From Bacteroides sp. (GTDB lineage Bacteria; Bacteroidota; Bacteroidia; Bacteroidales; Muribaculaceae), in contig JAAVCP010000022.1 of assembly GCA_014802265.1 (NCBI GenBank), forward strand, positions 1 to 64,000: DNA of 64,000 bases. The letters run 5' to 3'. Position numbers and translations under genes: made by a program. Positions 54,884 to 63,966 of this stretch are shown piece by piece; the stretch's first letter is position 1, and the number at the start of each line of letters is the position of its first letter. The notes below the pieces were generated by a model, which was given only the letters and a program-made list of their open reading frames with translations, had not been told where the DNA came from and made no database searches.

Positions 54884-56005
54884 TTATTTTACGAATGAGG
54901 CGAGGCGCGAGTAGAATGTGGGGTCTTCACCGGTGGTAAGATCAACAAGTTTTCCTTCAGGATTTATGATAGCCTTGGTAGGGAAACCCTCAATATTGTA
55001 TGCCTCATATAATTTTTTATCGTTTCCATTATATAGATTAAGCCAAGGTATCTGATGTTCCTTGACACCCTTACGCCAGTCAGCCTCAGACTCATTACAG
55101 TCAATGCCTATGACAACTATCTTATCGCCATATTTATTGAAGGCTTCTTTTAATGCCGGGAAGCCTTTGACACACCAGCCACACCAACTGCCCCAGAAAT
55201 CAAGCACCACCCATTTCCCACGGAAATCAGAGAGACTTACTTTTTTACCGTCAAGATCCGGCAACGTGAAATCAGGGGCTGTAATAGTGCCGGAAGCTAC
55301 CTCTGCCTTACGTGCTTCTTCAGTGGCGCGTTCTGCCTGCATCTGTTCTACCTGGCTGTTGTATGATTCAGCATAGGGCATGAGAATAGATTTCTTTGCA
55401 TCCGGGGTCATATTGTCGTAGATAACTTTAAAATCGTCTCCACTTAGCTCTAATATTGCGAATGGTACTGCAGGGCTGTTCGGATGGTCAGCTACAAATT
55501 TTTTGATTGCGTTGTCGTAGCGGTCCATGATCTCTTTTGTCAGAGCCGGTGAAATGCTGTCACTTTGATTTATCAAAGCGAAGTATTCCTGATGTATAGG
55601 GTTGGTAACAGAATTAAGAGCGGTTATGTCTTCCAGCAACTCTGTACCTTTCATTTCGTAGTCCAACGGCTCGAAACTCTTTATGGTAATTTCAATCTTA
55701 TCATTTGGTGAAGCGTAAAACTCGGGTTGCTGCATGGTAATTACCGGCGCATTGATTATGTATTGTGAAGGACCCGCCGCATTAAGTTTCATTTTTGCCA
55801 CACCGTTTTTCACTTCCAAGGTGTCGTAAGTCATGTTTAGATCTTCTACTTTTGTTGCTGTGAAGATATTATCAATCGTGACATGATTGACAACTACGGT
55901 TTTCTCTGTGAAGTTTTCAGGCAATTGTATTGTTACACTGCCATCGTCGTTTGAGCAGGATGCCATTATCATGCCCATCGCTGCCATAAAAATTATTTTT
56001 TTCAT
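54884..56005 (-). CDS. TlpA-family thiol-disulfide reductase lipoprotein
   Basis: A 373-aa lipoprotein with lipobox MASC (Cys17). Residues about 25-120 look like the DUF4369 beta domain found before TlpA domains in Bacteroidetes. A helical linker follows (130-235), then a thioredoxin fold with DFWGSWCGWCVKGFP: the redox pair is Cys275 and Cys278. It probably keeps cysteines of envelope proteins or cytochrome partners reduced. Neighbours give no further clue. It is divergent from the tandem repeats at 56131. Confidence 0.92.
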   Translation of the reverse strand: MKKIIFMAAMGMIMASCSNDDGSVTIQLPENFTEKTVVVNHVTIDNIFTATKVEDLNMTYDTLEVKNGVAKMKLNAAGPSQYIINAPVITMQQPEFYASPNDKIEITIKSFEPLDYEMKGTELLEDITALNSVTNPIHQEYFALINQSDSISPALTKEIMDRYDNAIKKFVADHPNSPAVPFAILELSGDDFKVIYDNMTPDAKKSILMPYAESYNSQVEQMQAERATEEARKAEVASGTITAPDFTLPDLDGKKVSLSDFRGKWVVLDFWGSWCGWCVKGFPALKEAFNKYGDKIVVIGIDCNESEADWRKGVKEHQIPWLNLYNGNDKKLYEAYNIEGFPTKAIINPEGKLVDLTTGEDPTFYSRLASFVK

Positions 56006-56104
56006 TCTACTCAGATATATTCAGTTATCGGAGGCAAAGGTAATCATTTTAATTGGATTTTCAGTGATTTACGTATCAATATAAGGAAATATAATATGAT
56101 AAAG

Positions 56105-56124
56105 TTTAGGTAAAGGAACCTAAA
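56105..56124. other. Small hairpin left of the tandem repeats
   Basis: TTTAGGT (56105-56111) and ACCTAAA (56118-56124) with a 6-nt loop, just before the first repeat. Confidence 0.35.
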
Positions 56125-56257
56125 TAACTTGGTACAGTAAAAATTTTTTGAAAAAAATGATGATTCGTAAAACAAAATGAACTGTCGTGATGTTCTAATA
56201 TTAGAAAATCGTTTCATGATGTTAGGTTAGTTATAAAGTATTATGGAAAAGCACAGG

Positions 56258-56288
56258 GCATCTGGTTGTGAAACCGGATGTCTTTTTT
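56258..56288 (+). terminator. Terminator hairpin of repeat unit 1
   Basis: GCATCTGGTT (56258-56267), GTGA loop, AACCGGATGT (56272-56281), then CTTTTTTT. The closing pair is G-T here and G-C in units 2 and 3. Confidence 0.75.
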
Positions 56289-56452
56289 TGATGTCAAGTT
56301 GGGAGGGTAGTAGGTTAGATTTGTGGTACAGTAAATTTTTTTTGAAAAAAATTGATGTTTTGTAAAACAAAATTAAGAGTAGCGATGTTATAATATCAGA
56401 AAATCGTTTCATGATGTTAGGTTAGTTATAAAGTATTATGGAAAAGCACAGG

Positions 56453-56483
56453 GCATCTGGTTGTGAAACCGGATGCCTTTTTT
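56453..56483 (+). terminator. Terminator hairpin of repeat unit 2
   Basis: GCATCTGGTT, GTGA, AACCGGATGC (56453-56476), then CTTTTTT. Confidence 0.75.
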
Positions 56484-56646
56484 GATGTCAAGTTGGGAGG
56501 GTAGCAGGTTGGATTTGTGGTACAGTAAAAATTTTTTGAAAAAAATTGATGTTTTGTAAAACAAAATTAAGAGTGGCGATGTTATAGTATCAGAAAATCG
56601 TTTCATGATGTTAGGTTAGTTATAAAGTATTATGGAAAAGCGCAGG

Positions 56647-56677
56647 GCATCTGGTTGTGAAACCGGATGCCTTTTTT
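56647..56677 (+). terminator. Terminator hairpin of repeat unit 3
   Basis: GCATCTGGTT, GTGA, AACCGGATGC (56647-56670), then CTTTTTT. Confidence 0.75.
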
Positions 56678-56768
56678 ATGACATATTGGTAGATATGCCA
56701 GATGGAGTAAAAAGATATATTAAGTTTATTTTTTTGCTTAGTATGGCTTAAGTCTCATAATTTTTACG

Positions 56769-56776
56769 TAAATTTG
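56769..56776 (+). promoter_or_regulatory. -7 box upstream of the TPR remnant
   Basis: TAAATTTG, 70 nt before the ATG at 56846; no -33 at the usual distance. Confidence 0.35.
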
Positions 56777-56845
56777 TCACCACTTAACAATATTTATTGA
56801 CAATAGGTCATCCTCTCTTCTGACCGTTTACCTAACATCGATAGC

Positions 56846-57358
56846 ATGACACATATATATTCTATTTTATTTTTAGAGCATAAGCTACGAATTATCTCAG
56901 TTTTGGTTATTGCCATTGCTGAGATGATTATGCCCAGCCTATTAAAGGCTATTAATGCTGCGCCCAATGTATCAGATTTTCCGAATCATTTATTGTCGCT
57001 TCCTAATGATGTGCTGCTTCGGAAAGCCGAAAAATACCGTTCTTCAGAACATTCTGACAGCGCATTGTTATGCTATATGATAGTTGCACAGCGTGAATTT
57101 GATACTTCTTCTCCTGAAAGAATTAGACAGGGACTCTCAGCCCGTTTTGAAGCGGGGGTATTATATTACTCTCCTTTTTATGACTATGGTAAAGCTTACT
57201 CACTGTTTCAAGACACATACACTCTGGCTAAAGAACAGGACAATAGTGAGTTTATGGGTCTTGCAGCAAATATTCCGGAGACACCGGCTATCTTGCCACC
57301 CCCTATGCAGAGTATTGGGAACAATTTGTCAATGGAGGAAGTGGCGTACGCGGCATAA
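56846..57358 (+). pseudogene. N-terminal fragment of a TPR-type (hybrid-regulator-like) protein
   Basis: A 170-codon frame with a hydrophobic start (IISVLVIAIAEMIMPSLL) followed by TPR-like helices (DSALLCYMIVAQREF, DYGKAYSLFQDTYTLAKEQD). This is the same start architecture as the two hybrid regulators, though not closely similar in sequence. From about 57260 the frame is spurious, because an Omp28-type sequence continues in another frame. No membrane helix or AraC domain remains. It is probably a truncated third family member. Confidence 0.6.
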
Positions 57359-57759
57359 TATATAATGATATTCTTCTTGCCTATACTGATATCAAGGGTG
57401 AAGGGCACGAGCTCCCGGCTGACTTTGACATCAATGTGGCTCTTCCGATGTCGCATACTTTCACTCTCTCAGAGGTGGTAAACGTAAGAGGTCAGGAAAT
57501 TGTGCAAGATAAGGATCAGCTTTATGGCGTTGTAATTCTACTTAATGCCAATACTGGTGTGGTGGAGAATGCTAATAAGGTGAAAGTTGAGAGGTATTCC
57601 GGCATAAAATCAGCTAAAGCTTTATCCGAAGCAGTGAAAACCGCTTACTATGACCTGACAGGTAGAGAGATTATTAGTCCAGAAGGAATCTGTATCTCCC
57701 GTACTGTTTATTCTGACGGGACTGTAAAAGTTAAGAAGATTAAGGCTCCAGTGAAATGA
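57260..57759 (+). pseudogene. C-terminal fragment of an Omp28-like secreted protein
   Basis: From about 57266 the frame reads YSGDTGYLATPYAEYWEQFV, then GVRGIIYNDILLAYTDIKGE and on to YGVVILLNANTGVVENANK. This is like the C-terminal half of the Omp28-type protein at 61994, followed by the sorting-like tail AYYDLTGREIISPEGICISR. There is no own start codon (the first in-frame ATG is internal, 57436). It was joined to the TPR fragment by deletion or recombination. Confidence 0.65.
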
Positions 57760-57778
57760 GATTAAATCCCTTATAATG

Positions 57779-57813
57779 ATATCTCCCACTATGGTTGGCA
57801 TGGTGGGAGATAT
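57779..57813 (+). terminator. Hairpin terminator after the Omp28-like fragment
   Basis: ATATCTCCCAC (57779-57789) and GTGGGAGATAT (57803-57813), an 11-bp perfect stem. Confidence 0.7.
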
Positions 57814-57867
57814 TGCTTATACCTATAAATTAGTAAGCATGGGAGAGGGTAATACCTAATGGGTGGG

Positions 57868-57899
57868 ATTGACGGGATATATATATCGTTGTAATTTTG
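57868..57899 (+). promoter_or_regulatory. Promoter of the DAHP synthase gene
   Basis: ATTG (57868-57871), a 20-nt spacer and TAATTTTG (57892-57899), 24 nt before the ATG. Confidence 0.7.
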
Positions 57900-57922
57900 C
57901 AATGTGAAAAAATAGAGCAGAT

Positions 57923-58729
57923 ATGTGTTTCAACGATATATTAAGGGCTAATTCGAGAGCAACAGGACCGTTGATTATTGCGGGACCGTGTAGTGCCGAA
58001 TCTGAGGAACAGCTGATGCAGACGGCGATGGAGCTTTCTGCAAACGGAATAGGGATTTTACGTGCGGGGCTATGGAAACCACGTACCCGCCCAGGCAATT
58101 TTGAGGGTGTTGGAGAGAAAGGTCTGGAATGGATGAAGCATATCCGTGAAGTCACCGGCATGGCAATGGCTACGGAAGTGGCAACCCCACATCATGTTGA
58201 GGCATGTTTGAAAGCCGGGATAGAGATTTTATGGATTGGAACACGTACTTCCGGCAATCCGTTTTCAATGGCTGAAATAGCTGAGGCACTAAAAGATGCC
58301 CCGTCTGAACAAATTGTATTAATAAAGAATCCTTTATGCCCCGGCATAGAGACCTGGCTTGGCGCAATAGAGCGTGTGCAAAGTTCCGGGCTTAAGAATA
58401 TTGGTGTGATTCACCGTGGTTTTGCCGACTTTTCCGACTCGGTTTACCGTAATCCGCCTCACTGGGAAGTAGCGCGGAAATTAAGAAGTGAGCTTCCGGA
58501 GATTCCAATGATTGTAGATCCCTCGCACATGGCAGGTAAACGTGCCCTTATACCCGGGCTGATGCGTCAGGCAGTAGACTTAGGTTTTAACTCCTTCATG
58601 ATAGAGAGCCACACAGATCCTGCCCGTGCCCTTACTGATGCGAAGCAACAGCTTACCCCTGGCGATCTCAAATCACTTCTGAATACTCTTTTCCCTGTCA
58701 CACGGAAAATGGCTTTTACTACCGTCTGA
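57923..58729 (+). CDS. 3-deoxy-7-phosphoheptulonate (DAHP) synthase, without chorismate mutase domain
   Basis: A 268-aa class I (beta type, KDO8PS-like) DAHP synthase, first step of the shikimate pathway (PEP + erythrose-4-phosphate). Motifs include IIAGPCSAESEEQ, LRAGLWKPRTRPG, WIGTRTSGNPF, VLIKNPL, GVIHRGF and MIVDPSHMAGKR. Many Bacteroidales have a fusion of this enzyme with a C-terminal chorismate mutase (about 350 aa); here the protein ends soon after the barrel (RKMAFTTV). It is either a stand-alone form or a second enzyme free of the mutase-linked feedback. It is monocistronic. Confidence 0.92.
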   Translation: MCFNDILRANSRATGPLIIAGPCSAESEEQLMQTAMELSANGIGILRAGLWKPRTRPGNFEGVGEKGLEWMKHIREVTGMAMATEVATPHHVEACLKAGIEILWIGTRTSGNPFSMAEIAEALKDAPSEQIVLIKNPLCPGIETWLGAIERVQSSGLKNIGVIHRGFADFSDSVYRNPPHWEVARKLRSELPEIPMIVDPSHMAGKRALIPGLMRQAVDLGFNSFMIESHTDPARALTDAKQQLTPGDLKSLLNTLFPVTRKMAFTTV

Positions 58730-58760
58730 CCTCTTCCAAAGTAAGACCTTACGCAATGAA

Positions 58761-58802
58761 TATAAATATGGCGATAAACCCGGGTTTATCGCCATATTTA
58801 TA
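58761..58802. terminator. Perfect 42-bp palindrome, bidirectional terminator
   Basis: Arms 58761-58781 and 58782-58802 are exact reverse complements with no spacer, between the convergent DAHP synthase and secreted-protein genes. Confidence 0.8.
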
Positions 58803-58809
58803 TAACAGA

Positions 58810-60438
58810 TTATCTACGGATAGCTTTTGTGACTTTTACTGTGCCGTTATCAAGGAGAGTATGCTTGATAAAGATTCCGTTTGAGGGGTTAGAAACTTTT
58901 CTGCCGGAAAGGTCATAATAAGTTTCATTGATTACGTTGGCACTGCTTGTTTCATTGATACCGGAAGTTATGCCGTTTTCTTCAACGTCGATTTCAACTA
59001 TGTCGCTCTCATACGTTACGCCATCGTAGACATTGACAAGCTTCACACCAATTTTATCAAATCCTTGCACATGGAAGAGCATTTCATGATAAGTGCTCAG
59101 TTTGGAGCAAACAATAGGATTTGACATGAAATTGTATGGAATGTTTTCAGTGTCTTCAGGCAGACCGTATTCATAGGCGTCAAATTCAAATATCTCCCCG
59201 TCGATATATATGTTATAATACATATTTTCACGATCCAAGAGGGTTCCATCAGTTGCCACTATCGGAAGATTTACATCAAAGAGACCGTAGCCTGACTTGT
59301 CATAAGTCTTTGCATTGAAGATAAGGTTCCATGGATTACGTGGTGTGCCGGCAGCTGTGGGCTGATAGATAAATGTTGGATCCTCAATAAGGGAGAGGTA
59401 ATATATTTGGTCGGGAAGAGCATTTATGAACATTATCACTTCAGGAGTGTCAGTGGTGAATTTGCGTGCTTCCTCGTCATAATTAAACACAAACTGAGTG
59501 TCGGACGGTAGGAAAGAGAATCCACCGTAAGCCTCTGCATCACGCTTGCCAAACATCAGGGAGACGTTGTAGACCCCGGCAAGTACACCCATACTTTGGT
59601 TATTGTCAACTACAACTTTATTTCCCTCACGATGACCCTTGAACCACCAACTTCTGTCGTCAAGACAAAGACCGGTAAAGTAGACGTCATCACCATCGAA
59701 TGCCACATTTACCTTGTAGCCGAATTCCGGTTGGTCGGTTGCGGGAGTATTATATCCGGGTGTAAAGTAAGAGTAGGGTGTGTTGTCAAGGTCTGCAGGG
59801 TTAACGCCTCCTGTTGATTCGGGTGCAAATGTCATGGCATATTCAGCAAATCCCATCCACATAGGACCATCGCCTTCATCTGCCGTCAGTCCTATGGTGT
59901 AGCCCTCTTCAAGAGAGTCAAGGGTCACAGTCCCGTCATCAGCAATAGAGAAAGTTATGTCGGAGGGTTCTTCCACCGGGAAATATGTCGTGAAGCCCCC
60001 GTCTTCAAATGGCATCATGAGGTTGAGGTTATATAAGGTCTGATATATCTCACCCTTATATTCCTCCTCATCGATGAAAAGAGTCTGAGGAAGTGATACT
60101 GTAATCTTATTTCCTTCTGCAGTGCCTTTTGTATAGGTACCGAATGGCATCATTGAGATAATATCCTGGAAATAGACCTCATTATTTTCGCCCCATACAA
60201 TTTGGGAGGGCACTTCCAAATTGTCTACCCATTCAATTTCCATGTAGGCATAACAGCCGCTGTAGGTTTTTGTATAGTTTTTGGGGGTGCCGTCAGCTTC
60301 CCAGACAATATCCTCAACTCCTGATCGTGTTGAAGCAGTCGGGAGATTCTTAAACTTGGCGGGGACTTCGAGTTGTGCATGTGCCGGAAGTGCGAAAAGT
60401 GTGCATCCAAGCAAGGCTGTAGTAAAAAATTGTTTCAT
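58810..60438 (-). CDS. Secreted protein with sorting-like C-terminal tail
   Basis: A 542-aa protein with a signal peptide (MKQFFTTALLGCTLFALPAHA). The body is acidic and strand-rich, with no recognised catalytic motif (for example YFTGLCLDDRSWWFKGHREG). The end, ETYYDLSGRKVSNPSNGIFI then a TVKV-type ending, closely matches the tail of the 256-aa protein at 20367 and the fragment ending at 57759. It is probably an exported or surface-bound protein of unknown role, monocistronic with a full consensus promoter. Confidence 0.8.
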   Translation of the reverse strand: MKQFFTTALLGCTLFALPAHAQLEVPAKFKNLPTASTRSGVEDIVWEADGTPKNYTKTYSGCYAYMEIEWVDNLEVPSQIVWGENNEVYFQDIISMMPFGTYTKGTAEGNKITVSLPQTLFIDEEEYKGEIYQTLYNLNLMMPFEDGGFTTYFPVEEPSDITFSIADDGTVTLDSLEEGYTIGLTADEGDGPMWMGFAEYAMTFAPESTGGVNPADLDNTPYSYFTPGYNTPATDQPEFGYKVNVAFDGDDVYFTGLCLDDRSWWFKGHREGNKVVVDNNQSMGVLAGVYNVSLMFGKRDAEAYGGFSFLPSDTQFVFNYDEEARKFTTDTPEVIMFINALPDQIYYLSLIEDPTFIYQPTAAGTPRNPWNLIFNAKTYDKSGYGLFDVNLPIVATDGTLLDRENMYYNIYIDGEIFEFDAYEYGLPEDTENIPYNFMSNPIVCSKLSTYHEMLFHVQGFDKIGVKLVNVYDGVTYESDIVEIDVEENGITSGINETSSANVINETYYDLSGRKVSNPSNGIFIKHTLLDNGTVKVTKAIRR

Positions 60439-60482
60439 AAGGTGTATTTTATAAAAAGTGTATAGTTTTATTAATCAGGTTG

Positions 60483-60514
60483 CAAATCTAATAAAAAATC
60501 TAAATATATACAAA
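60483..60514 (-). promoter_or_regulatory. Promoter of the 542-aa secreted-protein gene
   Basis: On the minus strand TTTG (60511-60514), a 20-nt spacer and TAGATTTG (60483-60490), 45 nt upstream of the ATG. Confidence 0.8.
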
Positions 60515-60625
60515 TGTGGGTAAGAAACGAGGTTACAATAATGTCTTTTTGGGATAATTATGGTTGAAATATCATATAATTTATCAAAAATGAATATATA
60601 ATTATGTACTTATTGTAAAAATGTA

Positions 60626-60633
60626 TAAATTTG
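60626..60633 (+). promoter_or_regulatory. -7 box upstream of the Asp-box gene
   Basis: TAAATTTG, 82 nt before the ATG at 60715; no -33 at the usual distance. Confidence 0.4.
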
Positions 60634-60714
60634 CATTCGAATAAGAAAATATTTTGCATGTGAATTGCATGAGAATCTTATGAATTTATTATTTACCTAA
60701 CTATTAAATTTTTT

Positions 60715-61997
60715 ATGAGGAGTTTTCCATTTAAGACAATTATTGGTCTATCAACGGCAGCCGTTGCAATGGTAATGTCATCACCTTTGAGGGCAGACTG
60801 GGAACAAGTGCATTCCCTACCTAATACCTATGCACATTTTATCACCTCAGAAGGTGTCAACCTGATGTCAGATTATCGGGACAATCGTGACGGAGGCATC
60901 TATTATTCGGAAGATGGAGGTGCAACATGGACAAAATCAGAAGTGAGAGATTATTGGTTCAGTAATTTTTATGAAGCCGATGGATATATATTTGCCATCG
61001 GGTCAGGCTGCCGCATAGGACGCAGCGAAGACGGTGGTCGCACATGGGATCTGCTGAATTATTCAAAAGCAATAGAAGATTGGGTACCTAACAAGGTTCT
61101 TGATGCTACAGTGTGCTATGCCATCACAGTGCTTGACGGTGTATTGTATGCAGGTGACTTTTCCGGTGGGGGCGTAATTTGCTCAAATGATTATGGCGAG
61201 ACTTGGGAAATGACCGACAGAGACTCACTGTATATCTATTTTACAGGTGAATCTGAACCACAGATGGATAGTTTCTATCATCTTGAGGCTTTCAAGGGAA
61301 TGGTATATGCCTTCGGACTTTATTCAGTGCATGCCTACATACCTGAAGAAAAAAATGGAAGGTATTGCCAATCAACAGTAACTGCATGGCATCAGTGACC
61401 GTTTTTAATGACACCATGATATGTGGGCGAGCCATAATGAATGATGATGCTGAAGCAGACTATTTGCTTGCTTGTGACGGTGAGACCTGGACTGCTATCG
61501 ACCGTCCGGATACAGATGATAACAATGTAAGGTATCTGAGCAATGACGGCACTTATCTGTATTCGGTACATAATGGGGGTCCGATGTATTATACAGACAA
61601 TATGGGGAAGACATGGTATATGACAGAAGGACTGCCTGAAGGTCTGTATCCTCTGACTTTGGCACATGATGACGATTATATATATTCCGCTGTCTATTCT
61701 CCTATCCTTTCAGAGACCAGAAGCGGGCTGTGGAGATTCCCGAAAGCCGAACTTAAACATTCGGGTGTTAAATCCATTATGGGAGATGATAACTCTGCTA
61801 AGCCGATTTATGATGGAAGAAGCATCGTTTGTGGCAAACAGGTGAAAAGAGTGGCAGTGATGCTTCCTGACGGAAAGGAAGTGATGTCGGTAAATAATGT
61901 TTCCACCGTCGATTTGTCAGGACTCCCCACAGGCATATATATATATTGTGTTGACTTCGGTAACAGTCATTACACTGGAAAGGTTATCAAACAATGA
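60715..61997 (+). pseudogene. Frameshifted secreted Asp-box (BNR-like) protein
   Basis: Two overlapping frames make one protein of about 427 aa. The first (60715-61398) has a signal sequence (IGLSTAAVAMVMSSPLRA) and Asp boxes YYSEDGGATW, GRSEDGGRTW and CSNDYGETW; the second continues with YYTDNMGKTW and ends in a sorting-like tail (TVDLSGLPTGIYIYCVDFGN). The frames meet at an A7 run (61349-61355): one extra A (A8) restores a continuous reading PEEKKWKVLPINSNCMASV. This may be a real mutation, phase variation, transcriptional slippage or a sequencing error. The last codon overlaps the next ATG by 4 nt, so the downstream gene is coupled. Confidence 0.85.
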
Positions 61998-63901
61998 AAA
62001 ATTTTGCAGGTATATTGTTAACGGCGTGTGTGGGGTTAGTATCTCCCATACACGCTGCCGTTTCTCCATATTTTGAGTGTGATTTCGAGAAAGGAATCCC
62101 GGAGGAGTTTACATTAATTGACCGTGATGCAAGAGATTTGCATTTCACTATGGTGCAGCTTGGGTTTGATGATAAGGATTCTTGGATTACACTCAGGGAG
62201 GAAGGCACTGAGAATTATTATGCAGCTTCAGCCTCCAGGTTTAAGACTTCAAAAGGGGAAGCAGCAGCTCAGGCTGATGACTGGCTGATTACTCCTCCTG
62301 TGTGGATAAGGGCTTCAGACGCAAAACTTACCTGGAGAGGAATGTCGGTAAATGAGCGCAACAGCAAGATGTCGTCATACGAAGTTCTCATATCAACAGA
62401 AGGTACGTCGCCTGAGAATTTTATTTCCTCACCATTGGCTGTTGTGGATGGGGAGCAGGTTTACGAGTGGACTTCTCACGAGGCAGATCTGAGTGAATAT
62501 GTTGGTCAACGCATTTACATAGCCTTTGTTAACAAATCGACCGACAGCGATGTGCTTGCCATTGACGACATCTGTGTGGAAGGGAGCAGCGGTCTTGCTG
62601 ATCTTGAAATATTTCCGGGTGAGTATACTTTGGGTAATGAAGAGATAACATTCGGTGGTATTCTTACGGCATGTTCTGATGAGACGGTCAATACCTTGTC
62701 TGTCACTTTCCTTGTTGGGGAAGACACTTATCATGCCGAATATGATAATCTGGATCTGCATTCAGGTGAGCAGTTTGAATTTGTGCTTCCGGAGACATTG
62801 AGCGCGTCTTATGGCGACATGATTCCTTTCACGGTAAAGTCTGAGATTAACGGGATTCCGTTTGATGATATGCAGCTCCACACAATGTTGCTTGCCTTTC
62901 AGCCTACGAAGAGAGTAGTGGTGGAAGAGGCTACCGGCATGTGGTGTGGTTATTGTCCGGAGGGTATTGTGGCTATGGAGACCCTCCAGAAGCGTTATCC
63001 GGAAGAATTTATTGGGGTTGCCATACATGTAAATGACGCTATGGAGGTGAAAGGTTATGGAGACATAATGTCGTTCCCCTCAGGCGCACCCACCGCATGG
63101 GTAGACCGCAAACAATATTGTGAAAGTTTGCTTACCCCTGTATATAAGGATGGTAACCAGACCTACACCACACTTATGGGAGGAATTGAATCAATGTTGG
63201 TCGACCGCCTTTCAGAGCAGGCGTTTGCCGATGTGGAGGTGAGCGGAAATTACGATGATTCTTCACAAGATGTGACGGTAGACATGTCGGTAAAGTTTGC
63301 TAAGAGATATTCTGACTGTGACTTCCGAATAGTTATGGTGTTGACAGAAGATAACGTGTGGAAGGAGGGTTATTATCAGACTAACTATCATGCCGGCAGA
63401 GATGAAGTGTTAGATGGTTTTGAGAGTCTTCCCCCGATGATTGTTGAAAATTTTGCATTCAATCATGTAGCCCGCTGGGCGAGTGACCCCTATAACGGGG
63501 TGGCAGGATTTATTCCGGCAATTGTAGAACCTGCAACGGTGTATGACTACTCCATGTCGTTTGCTCTCCCTTCATCGGTAATAAATTTGGAGAATGTCAG
63601 AATCATAGCTATGGTTACTGATTTTGAGACAGGGGAAATCATGAATGCTGCTACCTCAAATGTTAAAAACTCCGGAATTGAAACTGTGGAGAAGGGCGGC
63701 ATATCAGTCAGAGCCCGTGATGGTGTTATCTCTGCTTACTCTGAGGGTGAGGTGGAAATGACAGTGTTTAGTGTGTCAGGTATACTTGCAGGTAGAGTGT
63801 CCGGTAGTGGCATGGTTTCCAAAGGTGAGCTTTCTCCCGGAATTTATATTGTAAATGTGGTATCGGGTGACTGTGTAAAGACTGTGAAAGTCATTATCTG
63901 A
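61994..63901 (+). CDS. Omp28-type secreted protein with choice-of-anchor-J-like N-terminus
   Basis: A 635-aa protein with a signal sequence (MKNFAGILLTACVGLVSPIHA). The first module (FECDFEKGIPEEFTLIDRDA to about residue 200, with DDWLITPPVWI) is a MAM-like choice-of-anchor-J domain. The second is Omp28/thioredoxin-like, with VVVEEATGMWCGYCPEG (CxxC near residues 317-320) and SGAPTAWVDR. A sorting-like tail ends the protein (KTVKVII). It may act on disulfides at the surface, or the CxxC may be structural. It is coupled by an ATGA overlap to the frameshifted Asp-box gene. Confidence 0.88.
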   Translation: MKNFAGILLTACVGLVSPIHAAVSPYFECDFEKGIPEEFTLIDRDARDLHFTMVQLGFDDKDSWITLREEGTENYYAASASRFKTSKGEAAAQADDWLITPPVWIRASDAKLTWRGMSVNERNSKMSSYEVLISTEGTSPENFISSPLAVVDGEQVYEWTSHEADLSEYVGQRIYIAFVNKSTDSDVLAIDDICVEGSSGLADLEIFPGEYTLGNEEITFGGILTACSDETVNTLSVTFLVGEDTYHAEYDNLDLHSGEQFEFVLPETLSASYGDMIPFTVKSEINGIPFDDMQLHTMLLAFQPTKRVVVEEATGMWCGYCPEGIVAMETLQKRYPEEFIGVAIHVNDAMEVKGYGDIMSFPSGAPTAWVDRKQYCESLLTPVYKDGNQTYTTLMGGIESMLVDRLSEQAFADVEVSGNYDDSSQDVTVDMSVKFAKRYSDCDFRIVMVLTEDNVWKEGYYQTNYHAGRDEVLDGFESLPPMIVENFAFNHVARWASDPYNGVAGFIPAIVEPATVYDYSMSFALPSSVINLENVRIIAMVTDFETGEIMNAATSNVKNSGIETVEKGGISVRARDGVISAYSEGEVEMTVFSVSGILAGRVSGSGMVSKGELSPGIYIVNVVSGDCVKTVKVII

Positions 63902-63920
63902 CATAGTAATGATCAGATAT

Positions 63921-63966
63921 AAATAAGAAATGCCTTGGACTTACTGGTTCAAGGCATTTCTTATTT
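63921..63966 (+). terminator. Hairpin terminator after the Omp28-type gene
   Basis: A perfect 17-bp inverted repeat (63921-63937 and 63950-63966) with a 12-nt loop. Nothing further is recognisable to the end of the window. Confidence 0.85.

Larger units (their letters stand above)
56131..56678 (+). repeat. Three tandem copies of a 194-bp non-coding unit
   Basis: Units start at 56131, 56325 and 56519 (GGTACAG...), a 194-bp period; the third stops just after its T tract. Units 2 and 3 are nearly identical; unit 1 differs mainly in its first 80 bp. A block of about 75 bp before and through the hairpin is almost invariant in all three. Each unit ends in a hairpin plus T tract. They could encode tandem small RNAs or be transcription barriers; no promoter with both Bacteroides boxes was found in a unit. 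Confidence 0.9.

Noticed and set aside
56131..56678. CRISPR array or peptide genes in the 194-bp repeats
   Set aside because: Units are contiguous without spacers, and reading frames on both strands (for example 56227-56412 minus) are not conserved between units.
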